From NCBI RefSeq assembly GCF_900113065.1, contig NZ_FOOA01000003.1, positions 310,001 to 374,000 of the forward strand: DNA of 64,000 bases. Direction: 5' to 3'. A program made the position numbers and the translations under genes. Shown one piece after another: positions 37,730 to 50,531 of this stretch (its first letter is position 1; each line of letters begins with the position of its first letter). The notes below the pieces were generated by a model, which worked only from the letters and a program-made list of their open reading frames with translations, searched no databases and had not been told where the DNA came from. This stretch comes from Aureimonas phyllosphaerae. GTDB lineage: Bacteria > Pseudomonadota > Alphaproteobacteria > Rhizobiales > Rhizobiaceae.

Positions 37730-38833
37730 ATGGGCTTTCGCTGCGGCATCGTCGGACTTCCCAATGTCGGCAAGTCCACGCTCTTCAACGCTCTGACCAA
37801 GACCGCCGCGGCGCAGGCTGCGAACTACCCGTTCTGCACGATCGAGCCGAATACCGGCGACGTCGGCGTGCCCGACAAACGCATGGCGCCGATCGCCAAG
37901 ATCGGCAAGTCGGCTCAGATCATCCCGACCCGCATCACTTTCGTCGACATCGCCGGCCTCGTGCGCGGCGCCTCGAAGGGCGAAGGGCTCGGCAACCAGT
38001 TCCTCGCCAACATCCGCGAGGTGGACGCGATCGTCCACGTCCTGCGCTGCTTCGAGGACGACGACATCACGCATGTCGAGGGTCGCATCGACCCGGTGGC
38101 GGACGCCGAGACGGTCGAGACCGAGCTGATGCTCTCCGACCTCGAGAGTCTGGAGCGCCGCATCGTCGCCGCGCGCAAGAAGGCGCAGGGCAAGGACAAG
38201 GAAGCGCTGGCGCAGGTGCCGGTGATGGAAGCCGCGCTCGCCAAGCTGCAGAACGGCGAGCCCGCGCGCACGCTGCTCGCGACGCTCGACGCCGACGACC
38301 GCCAGCAGCTTCGCAACCTCAACCTCCTGACCTCCAAGCCCGTCCTTTACGTCTGCAACGTGGCGGAAGCCGATGCGGCCACGGGCAACCGGTATTCGGA
38401 AGCGGTCGCGGAGATGGCGAAGCGTCAGGGTGCGCGCAGCGTCGTGATCTCGGCCGCGATCGAGGCGGAGATCGCGCAGCTCGGCGAGGACGAGGTCGGC
38501 GAGTACATGGGTGCGATGGGCCTCGACGAGCCCGGCCTCGACCGCCTGATCCGCGAGGGCTACGCGCTTCTCGACCTCATCACCTATTTCACGGTGGGCC
38601 CCAAGGAGACGCGCGCCTGGACCGTCAAGCGCGGCGCGAAGGCCCCGCAGGCGGCCGGCGTCATCCACACCGATTTCGAGAAGGGCTTCATCCGCGCCCA
38701 GACGATCGCCTACGACGATTTTGTCGGACTCGGCGGCGAAGTCGCGGCGAAGGAAGCCGGCAAGGCGCGCGACGAAGGCAAGGAATACGTCGTCCAGGAC
38801 GGCGACATCATGCTGTTCAAGTTCAACGTCTGA
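37730..38833 (+). CDS. ychF: Redox-regulated ribosome-associated ATPase YchF (OLA1-type)
   Basis: 367 residues. P-loop GLPNVGKST at 9-17, DIAGLVRGASKGEGLGN switch region, and a C-terminal TGS domain with LITYFTVGPKETRAWTV and the closing QDGDIMLFKFNV. YchF hydrolyses ATP in preference to GTP and binds ribosomes. Last gene of the lgt-to-ychF block. Confidence 0.96.
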   Translation: MGFRCGIVGLPNVGKSTLFNALTKTAAAQAANYPFCTIEPNTGDVGVPDKRMAPIAKIGKSAQIIPTRITFVDIAGLVRGASKGEGLGNQFLANIREVDAIVHVLRCFEDDDITHVEGRIDPVADAETVETELMLSDLESLERRIVAARKKAQGKDKEALAQVPVMEAALAKLQNGEPARTLLATLDADDRQQLRNLNLLTSKPVLYVCNVAEADAATGNRYSEAVAEMAKRQGARSVVISAAIEAEIAQLGEDEVGEYMGAMGLDEPGLDRLIREGYALLDLITYFTVGPKETRAWTVKRGAKAPQAAGVIHTDFEKGFIRAQTIAYDDFVGLGGEVAAKEAGKARDEGKEYVVQDGDIMLFKFNV

Positions 38834-38859
38834 CGCGCCGAGCCGGTGCGCCGCCGGCC

Positions 38860-40656
38860 TCAAGCCGCGGCGATCCGGCTCCTCGCCGTCTTCGGCTCTG
38901 CAGTGGGCTTGGCGAGGCCCGCGATCGTCGCGTTGCTGAGGCGCACCCGGTTCCGACCGGCCGCCTTGGCTTCGTAGAGCGCCTTGTCGGCGACGCTGAA
39001 CAGCGTCTGCCACGAGGCGACGGGGCCGGCCTCGTTGGCGAGGCCGAAGCTCGCGGTGATGCGGATCGGCCCGGCGCTGGTCTCGACCACCAGCCCTTCG
39101 ATCTCCTCTCGCAGCTCTTCCGCAAAGGCCAGCGCGTCCTCGGCGCGCTCGGATCGCAGGACGATCGCGAATTCCTCGCCCCCGTATCGCGCCGCGATGA
39201 CGTCCGCATTCGCCCGGCGCCGCAGAAGGCTCGAGAACGCCGCGAGAACCTCGTCCCCGGCCCCATGGCCGTGGGTGTCGTTCACGACCTTGAAATGGTC
39301 GATGTCGCCGAGGATCGCGGTGAAGTTTCGCCCGCCCCCCGCAAATTTCTCGAGACGCACGAAGAGGCCGCGACGGTTGGGCAGCGCGGTGAGTTCGTCC
39401 GTTTCAGATAGCGTGCGCAGTTTCTCGGCGAGGACGGCGCGCTCCTCCTCCAGCACCATCCGCTGGCGGTCGCGCGCCTCCAGGGTCTCGAGTGCGTTGT
39501 AGAGGCTCTTCACCGCCAGCACCGAGCCGTCGTAGCGATCGCGGCGGATCGGGCGGCGCTCGCACAGGGCGAGGATCTGGTCCCGCACGCCGAAGAGGGG
39601 CCGCAGCATCTGGCGGTAGAGAACCCATGCCGCCGTCGCGGTCATGACCAGGATCAGGACGGCAAGGGAGACGACGAGCTTCATCTGGATCAACGTCGAC
39701 TTCTGGATCTCCACGGCCTCGTTCATCATCGCATCGACGTAGAGGTTGCGCATGCGCAGGATCGGCAGGGTCGTCGGCGCGTAGACCTCGGAAATACGCT
39801 TGGCGTGTTCGGTGGAATTGAGCGGCCGGCGCGAGTAGGTCTCGATCGCACGGACCAGGAAGGGAAAGCCCTTGCCGAAATAGACCGAGCGGATCTCTTC
39901 GTGCGCCTCCCGAAGGCGGGGGGAGCTCGGTCCGAATTCCAGCTGCGACACGCCGACATCCCAGAGCGCCAGGATGCGCTGCTGGACGCGCATGCTGGTC
40001 ATCACCGCCTCCGGCGGGATCACTTCCGACCACTTGAGCGCAGGCATCACCTCGGACGGCAGCCGGGTCGCGGACTCGTAAAGAGCGCCAAGGAGTCGTG
40101 CGACGTTGACGCGGCCGGCGAGGTTCTCGTCGGCCTGGATCACGCGCTGCGCCGTCTTGTCGACGAAGGGGACGAAGGTCTCTGAGATTGAGGACATGCC
40201 GCGCGCGACGCGCAGTTGCAAGCTGATCTGCCGGTCCTTGACGGGAAGCGCGAGAAGCGCGTCGGCACCGCGACGCTCGTCGCGCAGAAGCGCCGTCAGG
40301 AACTTGAAGTTGACGCTGTCGCGCAGCGTCGTCGCCTCGACACCAGCCCGGAAGCGATCGAGGGCGCGATCCGTGTCGCCGCGTGCCGCTCGCAGTTCGT
40401 TGGTGGTGGCGACGGCCTCGCCCGGCTCCTCGCCCAGGGCAAGCTCCAGCGGGCGGCGTTCCTTGGTGATGGCCGTAGCGGCGGCGGTCGCGAGTTCGAA
40501 AAGCTGGAGTTCCACCAGCGACGCCCCGGCGCGCTGGTTCTGGTCGAGCACGCCGCGCAACGCGATCGAGCCGATGATCATGCTCGCCGAAAGGGCGATG
40601 ATGGAACTGATGCGGATGAGATCGAATGACGGAAGCCGGAACATCGCGATCCCCAT
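38860..40656 (-). CDS. Membrane diguanylate cyclase (GGDEF)
   Basis: 598 residues. An N-terminal transmembrane helix (about 15-33) is followed by a long mostly helical periplasmic region, a second helix (about 328-346) and a C-terminal GGDEF domain with TDELTALPNRRGLF, GDIDHFKVVNDTHGHGAGDEVL and the active-site RYGGEEF. It should make cyclic-di-GMP. The GGEEF variant is active in many enzymes. The sensory region has no recognised ligand domain. No EAL domain. Confidence 0.93.
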   Translation of the reverse strand: MGIAMFRLPSFDLIRISSIIALSASMIIGSIALRGVLDQNQRAGASLVELQLFELATAAATAITKERRPLELALGEEPGEAVATTNELRAARGDTDRALDRFRAGVEATTLRDSVNFKFLTALLRDERRGADALLALPVKDRQISLQLRVARGMSSISETFVPFVDKTAQRVIQADENLAGRVNVARLLGALYESATRLPSEVMPALKWSEVIPPEAVMTSMRVQQRILALWDVGVSQLEFGPSSPRLREAHEEIRSVYFGKGFPFLVRAIETYSRRPLNSTEHAKRISEVYAPTTLPILRMRNLYVDAMMNEAVEIQKSTLIQMKLVVSLAVLILVMTATAAWVLYRQMLRPLFGVRDQILALCERRPIRRDRYDGSVLAVKSLYNALETLEARDRQRMVLEEERAVLAEKLRTLSETDELTALPNRRGLFVRLEKFAGGGRNFTAILGDIDHFKVVNDTHGHGAGDEVLAAFSSLLRRRANADVIAARYGGEEFAIVLRSERAEDALAFAEELREEIEGLVVETSAGPIRITASFGLANEAGPVASWQTLFSVADKALYEAKAAGRNRVRLSNATIAGLAKPTAEPKTARSRIAAA

Positions 40657-40731
40657 GAGACCTGCGAAGCCTAAACCACGAATGATGAAGGTTCCCTCAA
40701 CCGCAGGTCATCATCCTTGGAAAGCAATCCC

Positions 40732-40760
40732 CAAAAGACAAGGGGCCCGAAGGCCCCTTG
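40732..40760 (-). terminator. Intrinsic terminator of petABC
   Basis: CAAGGGGCC/GGCCCCTTG, nine base pairs, loop CGAA; minus strand continues TCTTTTGG. Confidence 0.75.
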
Positions 40761-40786
40761 AATGTGGTTGCGACACTATCAAACGA

Positions 40787-41761
40787 TCAGTGCGGCGTGT
40801 CGGCCCAGACGCGACGCTTGACGAGATAGAGCATGATCGCGAAGCCGATCAGGAAGATCATCACCACGAAGCCCGTCGCCTTGCGCTCGACGAGGTGTGG
40901 CTCGGCCGTCCACATCAGGAAGGCCGAGACGTCGCGCGAATACTGCTCCATCGTCGCCGGCGCGCCATCGTCGTAGGTCACCTGCCCGTCGCTGAGCGGC
41001 GGCGCCATCGCGAGCGCAGGGCCCGAGATGAAGTGCGGGTTGTAGTAGGTTCCCGGCTGGATGGTGACGTTGGCCGGAGCCTGCTCGTAACCGGTCAGCA
41101 GCGCGTGAATGTAGTCCGGTCCGCCTTCGGCGTACTGGCTCCACGGGAAGATATCGAGAAGGAACCGCGGGAAGCCGCGCTCGACCGAGCGGGCCTTGGC
41201 GATCAGCGACAGGTCCGGCGGATGGGCTCCGCCGAGAGCCGCAGCGGCCGCTTCCGGGTTCGGATAGGGCGAGGGCAGGCGGTCGGAGGGAATGCCGGCG
41301 CGCTGGAACATCTCGCCCTGCGCGTTCGGCGCCGGATCGGTGATCTGGTACTCGGCCGCGAGCGCCCGGACCTGCTCGTCACTGTAGCCCAGCGCCGAGA
41401 AGTTGCGGAACGACACGAGGTTCATCGAATGGCAGTTCGAGCAGACCTCCTTGTAGACCTTCAGGCCGCGCTGCAGCTGCCCGAGATCCCAGTGCCCGAA
41501 CGGTCCGGCGAAGGTCCAGGAGAGCTCGGCCGGCTTCTTGAGCGGATAATGCGGCGTGGCATGCTCGCCACCCGCTTCGCCGCCATGCCCTTCGGCGACG
41601 GCCTGTTCGGTGCCGCGCGTGGCGTCCGGCGCCTCGCCCGGCGCGTCCCCGACGATCTGACCGGCGGGGGCGGCCGGCTCCTGCGCCCGGCCAAGGGCCG
41701 GGCTCATGACGACGCCCGCGACCAGAAGGGCTGGAAGAAGCTTTCTCATTGCAAGGTCCAT
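40787..41761 (-). CDS. petC: Cytochrome c1 of the bc1 complex
   Basis: 324 residues (starting MDLAMRKLL; MRKLL at 41749 is the alternative). Signal peptide ends near ALGRAQ. An Ala/Gly/Glu-rich insert with several His precedes the haem motif CSNCH (C107, C110, H111). The later PPDLSLIAKAR and the C-terminal membrane anchor GFVVMIFLIGFAIMLYLVKRR are typical. It accepts electrons from the Rieske protein and passes them to cytochrome c. Encoded separately from cytochrome b, unlike the fused fbcH of Bradyrhizobium. Confidence 0.95.
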   Translation of the reverse strand: MDLAMRKLLPALLVAGVVMSPALGRAQEPAAPAGQIVGDAPGEAPDATRGTEQAVAEGHGGEAGGEHATPHYPLKKPAELSWTFAGPFGHWDLGQLQRGLKVYKEVCSNCHSMNLVSFRNFSALGYSDEQVRALAAEYQITDPAPNAQGEMFQRAGIPSDRLPSPYPNPEAAAAALGGAHPPDLSLIAKARSVERGFPRFLLDIFPWSQYAEGGPDYIHALLTGYEQAPANVTIQPGTYYNPHFISGPALAMAPPLSDGQVTYDDGAPATMEQYSRDVSAFLMWTAEPHLVERKATGFVVMIFLIGFAIMLYLVKRRVWADTPH

Positions 41762-41772
41762 GGGTCGCTTCG

Positions 41773-43071
41773 TCAGCCTTTGGTTTCGGGAGAGGCGGTG
41801 GCGCCAGCCGGCACCCCGCGTGCGGCGCCGCGCTTGGCCAGCACCGCCTCCGTGATCGAGTTCGGCAGCTTCTTCGGGGTCTCCACCAGGCCGAGGACCG
41901 GCAGGACGATGAGGAAGTGCGCGAAGTAGTAGATCGTGCCGATCAGAGAGAGCGTCGGGTAGATGCCTTCCGCCGGGCGCGAGCCGAGCCAGCCGAGCAG
42001 CACCGCGTTCACCGCGAAGATCCAGAAGAAGATCTTGTAGATCGGGCGGTAGGCGGTGGAGCGCACGCGGCTGGTGTCGAGCCAGGGCAGGAAGAACAGG
42101 ATGATGATCGAGCCGAACATCACCAAAACGCCGCCGAGCTTGGAGTCGATCGGGCCGATGTTGAACGTGATGGCGCGCAGCATCGCGTAGAACGGCAGGA
42201 AGTACCACTCCGGAACGATGTGGGCCGGCGTCTGCAGCGGGTTGGCGGGAATGTAGTTGTCGGGATGGCCGAGATAGTTCGGCATGTAGAAGACGAAGTA
42301 CGAGAAGAACGCGAGAAACACGACCATCGCGAACCCGTCCTTGATGGTCGCGTGCGGCGTGAACGGCACGGTGTCCTTCGGGGACTTGATCTCGACGCCG
42401 GTCGGGTTGGTCTGGCCGACCACATGCAGCGCCCAGATGTGCAGGATCACGACGCCCGCGATCATGAACGGCAGGAGGTAGTGCAACGCGAAGAAGCGGT
42501 TCAGCGTCGCGTTGTCGACCGCGAAGCCGCCCAGGAGCAGCGTCTGGATCGGACCGCCGATGCCGGGGAAGGCGGTGAAGAAGCCGGTGATGACCGTGGC
42601 GCCCCAGAAGGACATCTGGCCCCAGGGCAGGACGTAGCCCATGAAGGCGGTGGCCATCATCAGGAGGAAGATGATGACGCCGAGGATCCACATGATCTCG
42701 CGGGGCGCCTTGTAGGAGCCGTAGTAGAGACCGCGGAAGATGTGGATGTAGACGGCGATGAAGAAGAACGAGGCGCCGTTGGCGTGCATGTAGCGCAGCA
42801 GCCAGCCCCAGTTGACGTCACGCACGATGCTCTCGACGGACTGGAACGCGATGCCGGAATTGGCCGCGTAGTGCATCGCCAGGACGACGCCGGTCAGGAT
42901 CTGGATGCCGAGGAACAGAGCCAGGATGCCGCCGAACGTATAGGCGTAGCTCAGGTTGCGCGGAACCGGGAAGACGACGAACGAATCGTAGAGGAGCCGG
43001 GGCAGCGGCAGGCGGGCATCGAGCCAGCGCATGACGCCGTTGTTCGGCACGTAGGAGGACGGACCACTCAT
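41773..43071 (-). CDS. petB: Cytochrome b of the bc1 complex
   Basis: 432 residues, eight membrane helices. Haem-ligand and quinone-site segments: [42 protein letters not shown], and the Qo-site PEW in [18 protein letters not shown]. The start at [11 protein letters not shown] is set at the consensus beginning; the open frame before it is over the Rieske gene. Middle gene of petABC. Confidence 0.97.
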   Translation of the reverse strand: MSGPSSYVPNNGVMRWLDARLPLPRLLYDSFVVFPVPRNLSYAYTFGGILALFLGIQILTGVVLAMHYAANSGIAFQSVESIVRDVNWGWLLRYMHANGASFFFIAVYIHIFRGLYYGSYKAPREIMWILGVIIFLLMMATAFMGYVLPWGQMSFWGATVITGFFTAFPGIGGPIQTLLLGGFAVDNATLNRFFALHYLLPFMIAGVVILHIWALHVVGQTNPTGVEIKSPKDTVPFTPHATIKDGFAMVVFLAFFSYFVFYMPNYLGHPDNYIPANPLQTPAHIVPEWYFLPFYAMLRAITFNIGPIDSKLGGVLVMFGSIIILFFLPWLDTSRVRSTAYRPIYKIFFWIFAVNAVLLGWLGSRPAEGIYPTLSLIGTIYYFAHFLIVLPVLGLVETPKKLPNSITEAVLAKRGAARGVPAGATASPETKG

Positions 43072-43090
43072 GTTCTCTGTGCCTCTCGCC

Positions 43091-43651
43091 TCAGCCGATG
43101 CGGATGGTGGTGGGATTGGGGAAGGAGAACAGCGGCACCGCCATGTTCTCGGGTGCCGGACCCTTCCGGATGCGGCCGGCCGTGTCGTAGTGCGAGCCAT
43201 GGCACGGGCAGTACCAGCCGTCGTAGTCACCGGACTGGCCGAGCGGGACGCAGCCGAGATGCGTGCACACGCCGACCATCACGAGCCACTGCTCCTGGCC
43301 CTCTGCGGCGCGGTTGACGTCGGTCGCCGGCGCGTCTGCCGGCAGGTTGGCGTTGCGCGCGACGGGATCCTTGAGGTCCGACAGCGAGACGCCTTTGCCT
43401 TCCTCGATCTCGGTCGGGGTGCGCTGGCGGATGAAGATCGGCTTGCCGCGCCACTTGGCGGTGATCGACTGGCCGGCCGCGATCTGACTGATGTCGACGT
43501 CCACCTGCGCCAGCGCCAACGTCGCGGCATCCGGGTTCATCTGGTCGATGAAGGGCCAGACGGCCGCGGCGGCACCGACGACGCCGGCCGCCCCCGTCGC
43601 GATGTATAGAAAGTCCCGGCGAGTGGGTTCGCTGCTGTGATCGACGCTCAC
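43091..43651 (-). CDS. petA: Rieske iron-sulfur protein of the bc1 complex
   Basis: 186 residues from a GTG start. Twin-arginine motif RRDFLY at 11-16 with the uncleaved N-terminal anchor. 2Fe-2S ligands in CTHLGC (C129, H131, C134) and CPCHGSH (C148, C150, H151). It carries electrons from ubiquinol to cytochrome c1. First gene of petABC. Confidence 0.97.
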   Translation of the reverse strand: MSVDHSSEPTRRDFLYIATGAAGVVGAAAAVWPFIDQMNPDAATLALAQVDVDISQIAAGQSITAKWRGKPIFIRQRTPTEIEEGKGVSLSDLKDPVARNANLPADAPATDVNRAAEGQEQWLVMVGVCTHLGCVPLGQSGDYDGWYCPCHGSHYDTAGRIRKGPAPENMAVPLFSFPNPTTIRIG

Positions 43652-43858
43652 GGAGAAATGCGCTCCTTCAGGGCCAGCGCACCGATGCGGCGCGCCTGCC
43701 TCAGTCCCAACACGACCTCGCGGAGCACACCGAGCGCCGGAGCGACCGCGCCCTCCCCTAGAGCCGTTTCGGCCGCGATTTCTAAGCGCCCACTTGGAAC
43801 TTGTCCAGACTGTGGCGACGCTTCGGGCGGTTATGTCGCTTGGAGAACACGCATCCGA

Positions 43859-45735
43859 CTATTCCGCCGCCGCCGGCAGGAAGCCACCTGACTGCCGGGC
43901 CCAGAGCGAGGCGTAGAGCCCGCCGCGGCGTACCAGGTCGGCATGGGTTCCCTCCTCGACAATGCGGCCGGCATCGATCACCACGAGACGGTCGAGACGG
44001 GCGATGGTCGACAGGCGATGAGCAATGGCGATCACCGTCTTGCCCTGCATCATCTCGCCGAGATTATCCTGGATCGCCACCTCGACTTCCGAATCCAGCG
44101 CCGACGTCGCCTCGTCGAGGACGAGGATCGGCGCGTTCTTCAGGAAGACGCGCGCGATGGCGATGCGCTGACGCTGGCCACCCGACAGCTTGACGCCGCG
44201 CTCGCCCACGAACGCATCGAGACCTTCGCGCCCGTTCGGGTCGCGCACCGTCCGGATGAAGCCGAGCGCGTCGGCGCGCCGCGCGGCCGACAGGATTTCC
44301 TCCTCGCTGGCATCGGGGCGACCATAGGCGATGTTATCGCGGATCGAGCGGTGGAAGAGCGAGGTGTCCTGCGTGACGACGCCGATCTCCCGGCGCAGCG
44401 AGGTCTGCGTCACGCCGGAAATATCCTGCCCGTCGATCAGGATCGAGCCGCGCTCGACGTCGTAGAGGCGAAGGAGGAGGTTGACGAGCGTCGTCTTGCC
44501 GGCGCCCGAGCGCCCCACGAGTCCGACCTTCTCGCCCGGCCGGATCTCAAGCGAGAAGTTCCCGATGACGCCCTTCCCCTTCCCGTAGTGGAAGGTCACG
44601 TCGCGATACTCCACAGCCCCGCCGGCCGGCTGGAGCGCGGGCGCATCCGCGCGATCGAGGAGCGCTGGAGGCTTCGAGACGATGCCGACCGCATCCTGGA
44701 CCGTGCCGTAGTTGCGCACGAGGCCGTTGATATTGAACATCATCCAGCCGCTCATCTGATTGAGGCGTAGGATAAGGCCGAGCGCGGTCGCGACATCGCC
44801 GGTCGAGGCGGTGTTCTGCATCCAGGAGTGCAGAACCAGCGCGCCGATCGCCGTCATCATCAGGCCGTTGAGAACGGCCACGGCGGTGCGCACGGCGGTG
44901 ATCGCCCGCGTCAGCGCGCGGATCGCCTCGACGAAGCGCCGGAAGCCGTCGAGCACGAAAGTGTCCTGCCGCCGGCCGGGATCGAAGAGTTCGACCGCGA
45001 GGATGTTGGTGAAGCTGTCGACGATGCGTCCCGACATGACGGAGCGCGCCTCGGCGCTCTCGCGCCCGGCGCGCCGGATGCGCGGCAGGAGATCCCGCAC
45101 GATCCAGCCGTAGCCGATCGCCCACAGGAACAGGACTAGCCCCATCCACGGGTCCATCGCGCCGAGGATGGCGACCGCCAGAAGCGTGAAGGTGATAAAG
45201 CTCCAGAAGGTCTGAAGCGTCGTGACGATGAAATCGCCCGTCGCCTCGCCGACCTGCTGCACCTTCTGGGCGATGCGCCCCGCGAAGTCGTTCTGGAAGA
45301 AGGTGTAGGACTGGTCCATCAGCCGCCGGTAGGACTGCCAGCGAATGCGGTTGTAGAGCGAGGGGACGATGACCTGCTGCTCGAGGAGCGAGGCGGCGAA
45401 GAGAACGAGGGTGCGAAGGAGGAGCGTCGTGACCGCGAGGGTCACAAGGAGCCAGAAATGGTCGGCGAGCAGCGTGGCCGGCGACGACGAGCCGAGGGCA
45501 TCGACGACCCGTCCCACCGCGGCATAGAGAAAGGCGTCGACGCCGCCGGTCAGCCCGCCGGTTACGAGAAGCGCCAGGAACGGCCAGCGTGCCTCGCTCG
45601 CGAAATGCCAGATGAAGCGGTTGGTCTCCTGTGGCAGCGGTGGCAGCGCGCCGACGCGGCGCGGCTCCGCCCCGTCCGGCTCGACGTCGCCATAGGGATC
45701 GATGATGCGCTCGAAGCGGCGCAGCAGCCCGCCGA

Positions 45736-45739
<4 letters not shown>
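43859..45739 (-). CDS. ABC exporter half-transporter, second of a pair
   Basis: 626 residues from MIGGLLRRFERIIDPYGD. Membrane domain to about 340, then ATPase domain with Walker A GRSGAGKT, signature LSGGQRQR, Walker B ILVLDEATSALDS and H-loop IAIAHRLST. Its ATG overlaps the stop of the upstream exporter gene (ATGA), and the two proteins are similar throughout, so a heterodimeric exporter is likely. The catalytic Glu after Walker B is present in both. Substrate unknown. Confidence 0.92.
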
Positions 45740-47634
<1,895 letters not shown>

Positions 47635-47768
47635 TCCGTTTGGCGCGTCGGGCAAGCGGCACGCACAACGCCCGGTTCGCCTGAAGTGTCGCCAGCATAT
47701 AGGCCGCGCGACGACGATTTCACGAAGCGGCTGTAGGCAGCCGGTCCGGGCTTGGGTATCGGGAGGGC

Positions 47769-48236
47769 ATGCGCTTGTCCATCGCCCTCTACCAGCCCGA
47801 CATCGCGGGCAACGCCGGCACGATCCTGCGGCTCGGCGCCTGTCTCGGTCTCGACGTGGAGATCATCGAGCCGGCCGGGTTCGACCTTTCGGACCGGGCG
47901 TTGAAGCGGGCGGGCATGGACTATCTCGCCATGGCGCGGCTCATCCGCCACGTCGATTTCTCGGCCTTCGAGACGGTTCGGCGCACGGCGGACCGGCGCC
48001 TCGTTCTTCTGACCACGAAGGCCGACACGGCCTATTGCGACGTCGCCTTCCGGCCGGATGACGTGCTCCTGTTCGGCCGCGAGAGCGCCGGCGTCCCCGA
48101 CATGGTCCACGACCTTGCCGACATCCGCGCGACGATCCCGATGGAAGCGGGCGCGCGCTCCCTGAACCTCGCGGTCAGCGCGGCGATGGTCACCGGCGAA
48201 GCCTTGCGACAGTTGCGCTGGAAGGGAACGCCATGA
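47769..48236 (+). CDS. trmL: tRNA (cytidine/uridine-34-2'-O)-methyltransferase
   Basis: 155 residues, a minimal SPOUT enzyme. LYQPDIAGNAGTILRLGACLG opens the fold. FGRESAGVPDMVHD and the knot segment SLNLAVSAAMVTGEALRQ close it. TrmL methylates the wobble ribose of tRNA-Leu isoacceptors. The Nudix gene starts within its stop (ATGA at 48233). Confidence 0.94.
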   Translation: MRLSIALYQPDIAGNAGTILRLGACLGLDVEIIEPAGFDLSDRALKRAGMDYLAMARLIRHVDFSAFETVRRTADRRLVLLTTKADTAYCDVAFRPDDVLLFGRESAGVPDMVHDLADIRATIPMEAGARSLNLAVSAAMVTGEALRQLRWKGTP

Positions 48237-48667
48237 ACTTCGACGAACCTCGGGTTGGCACGGGCGCCGCGATCCTTCGCAACGACCGGCTTCTCCTCAT
48301 CCGTCGCCGCCGCGCCCCGGAGGCCGGCGCCTGGGGCCTGCCGGGCGGCAAGGTCGATCTGTTCGAGACCGCGGCCGATGCAGCCGCGCGCGAGGTGCTG
48401 GAAGAAACGGGGCTGCGGATCGCGGCTGGCGACCTCCTCTGCGTCGTCGACCAGATCGACGTCGAGGCAAGCCATCACTGGTTCGCGCCGGTCTACGTCG
48501 TGGAGGACGCGGTGGGCGAGCCGTCGATCCAGGAACCGGAGAAGCACGACGGGCTCGACTGGTTCGCGCTCGACGCCCTGCCCGAGCCGCTCACCGCGCC
48601 GACGCGGGGCGCCCTGCCCCACCTGAGGGCGCGGATCAGTCGGCGCTCGGAAGGCGGCGCATCGTGA
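48233..48667 (+). CDS. Nudix hydrolase
   Basis: 144 residues. The Nudix box [24 protein letters not shown] is complete when read from 39 to about 62, so a metal-dependent pyrophosphohydrolase is expected. Substrate unknown; the fold is like ADP-ribose or NTP-type members. Coupled to trmL by a four-base overlap. Its 3' end overlaps the small minus-strand gene by 32 bases. Confidence 0.9.
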   Translation: MNFDEPRVGTGAAILRNDRLLLIRRRRAPEAGAWGLPGGKVDLFETAADAAAREVLEETGLRIAAGDLLCVVDQIDVEASHHWFAPVYVVEDAVGEPSIQEPEKHDGLDWFALDALPEPLTAPTRGALPHLRARISRRSEGGAS

Positions 48668-48884
48668 ACTCGACCTCGTCGCCGGGCAGGAGGCGCCAGC
48701 TTTCGACCTGCGTCCAGTAGGCGGCCTTGGGGTAGCGGGCGAACCACTCGCGCGCCTTGGTCCGCGCTTCCGGGCGCGGCAACGTGAAGGTCTCGCGCAC
48801 GAAGCTGTCGCGCGGAGCCACTTCGCGCCGTGCGCGCAACTGCCGGCGCAGGCCATCGAGAGGGGGCGGTGGAAGCGGGGCCAT
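48636..48884 (-). CDS. Small conserved-looking hypothetical protein
   Basis: 82 residues from [11 protein letters not shown]. No signal peptide or membrane segment. A basic Arg/Leu region is followed by [25 protein letters not shown] and [14 protein letters not shown]. No family recognised, but the aromatic, well-ordered second half looks coding. It overlaps the Nudix gene tail to tail and is divergent from hemF. Confidence 0.7.
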   Translation of the reverse strand: MAPLPPPPLDGLRRQLRARREVAPRDSFVRETFTLPRPEARTKAREWFARYPKAAYWTQVESWRLLPGDEVEFTMRRLPSAD

Positions 48885-49076
48885 CGAACCGTCGCGCTCC
48901 TGTTTCGGCGGGCTCCTGTCGCTCCCGAATATAGGCCTTCGGCCACGCGAATTCGAGTCGGATCGGCGGGCCGGCCCCGAACGGATCGCTTCCGAAACGC
49001 TCGCGCAACTGCTAGCCAATGCAGGGCAAGCCCGGACATTCCGATTCCGGCCGGGCCGGAAGGATCGTCGCGCGCC

Positions 49077-49988
49077 ATGGAACGTCCCGAACTGCCGCAA
49101 GGCCTGCCGGAAAACCTCGACGCCAAGAAGGACGAGGCGAAGGCCTGGTTCGAGGCGTTGCGCGACCGGCTCTGCCAGGCCTTCGAGACGCTGGAGGACG
49201 AGTTCGGTTCCGACGAGACGCTGCCGGCCGGCCGCTTCGAGCGCACGCCCTGGACGCGCGGCGAGAACGGCGGCGGCGGCACCATGTCGATGCTGCAGAA
49301 CGGGCGCGTCTTCGAGAAGGCGGGCATCCACACCTCCACCGTCTATGGCGAACTGTCGGAGGACTTCGCCGCGCAGATCCCGGGCGCTGGCAGCGACCGC
49401 AGCTTCTGGGCCTCGGGCATCTCGCTGATCGCCCACACGCGCAACCCGAACGTGCCGGCCGTGCACATGAACACGCGCATGGTGGTCACCACCGGTCAAT
49501 GGTTCGGCGGCGGCGCCGACCTCACCCCGATGCTGGACGCGCGCCGCACGGCCGAGGACCCCGACACGCGCGCCTTTCACAAGGCGCTGCAGTTCGTCTG
49601 CGATCGCCACTCGGGCGTTGCGAGCTATGATCGCTACAAGACGTGGTGCGACGAGTACTTCTATCTGCCGCACCGCAAGGAGCCGCGCGGCGTCGGCGGC
49701 ATCTTCTACGACTGGCTGCATTCACCGGATGAGGCCGGGGGCTGGGACGCCGACTTCGCCTTCACGCGGGATGTCGGCAAGGCGTTCCTCGTAGTCTATC
49801 CGCATCTCGTGCGCCAGAACGCCGGCACCCCGTGGACCGAGGAGCAGCGCGAGGAGCAACTCGTGCGCCGTGGACGCTATGTGGAGTACAACCTCCTGTA
49901 CGACCGCGGCACGCTTTTTGGACTGAAGACCGGCGGCAACGTCGCCTCGATCCTGTCCTCCCTGCCCCCGCTCGTGAAGTGGCCCTGA
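49077..49988 (+). CDS. hemF: Oxygen-dependent coproporphyrinogen III oxidase
   Basis: 303 residues, standard HemF length. It converts coproporphyrinogen III to protoporphyrinogen IX using O2. Conserved segments: [48 protein letters not shown] and [24 protein letters not shown]. Single gene. Confidence 0.97.
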   Translation: MERPELPQGLPENLDAKKDEAKAWFEALRDRLCQAFETLEDEFGSDETLPAGRFERTPWTRGENGGGGTMSMLQNGRVFEKAGIHTSTVYGELSEDFAAQIPGAGSDRSFWASGISLIAHTRNPNVPAVHMNTRMVVTTGQWFGGGADLTPMLDARRTAEDPDTRAFHKALQFVCDRHSGVASYDRYKTWCDEYFYLPHRKEPRGVGGIFYDWLHSPDEAGGWDADFAFTRDVGKAFLVVYPHLVRQNAGTPWTEEQREEQLVRRGRYVEYNLLYDRGTLFGLKTGGNVASILSSLPPLVKWP

Positions 49989-50271
49989 TCGGTTGGACGG
50001 GCGATGAATTTGGGCTTCGCGTCCCTCGCCGACAGCGTCTCTCGCGCTAGTTCCCGTGTGCGGACAAGAATTGGTTAACTTGCCAACAACGTCCTGTTCA
50101 CAACGCGATCGCTCCTGATAAGGTCCGTGTATCCCGCCCGTCCCATGCGACGGCCGGGTGCTCGCAGGACCGAGGACATCCGCGAACAGACGTGCATTCC
50201 GACCGCATGGTTTCGAAGGGCAGGCGGCACGCGCATCCGCGCGGCCGAAGGATCGACCAGGGAGGACTGTG

Positions 50272-50451
50272 ATGTATGAACTCAATTGCCACGGTGTCAT
50301 TCCAGGCTGCGAGCGCGTGATCCGCGCCGATTCGCAGGCGGAAGTGATGCGCCGCGCCGTGATGCAGGCCAAGCAGCTGGGCGTCGAGACGATCACCCAG
50401 CGGCTGATGGACGCCATCCGCGACGGTATGCACGAGAGCGCGAGGCACTGA
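50272..50451 (+). CDS. DUF1059 small protein
   Basis: 59 residues: MYELNCHGVIPGCERVIRA then EVMRRAVMQAKQLGVETI. This is the DUF1059 pattern, with the Cys pair in CHGVIPGC. Function unknown. GGGAGG lies eight bases before the ATG. A strong terminator follows. Confidence 0.88.
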   Translation: MYELNCHGVIPGCERVIRADSQAEVMRRAVMQAKQLGVETITQRLMDAIRDGMHESARH

Positions 50452-50488
50452 CGCTCTGACGCCATCGGCGCTTCGAGGAATCGTTCGG

Positions 50489-50523
50489 GCGCGGCTTCAT
50501 CGACCGATGGAGCCGCGCTTTTT
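50489..50523 (+). terminator. Intrinsic terminator of the DUF1059 gene
   Basis: GCGCGGCTTCATCG/CGATGGAGCCGCGC, 14 pairs (one G-U), two-base loop, then TTTTT. Confidence 0.9.
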
Positions 50524-50531
50524 CGTGCGGT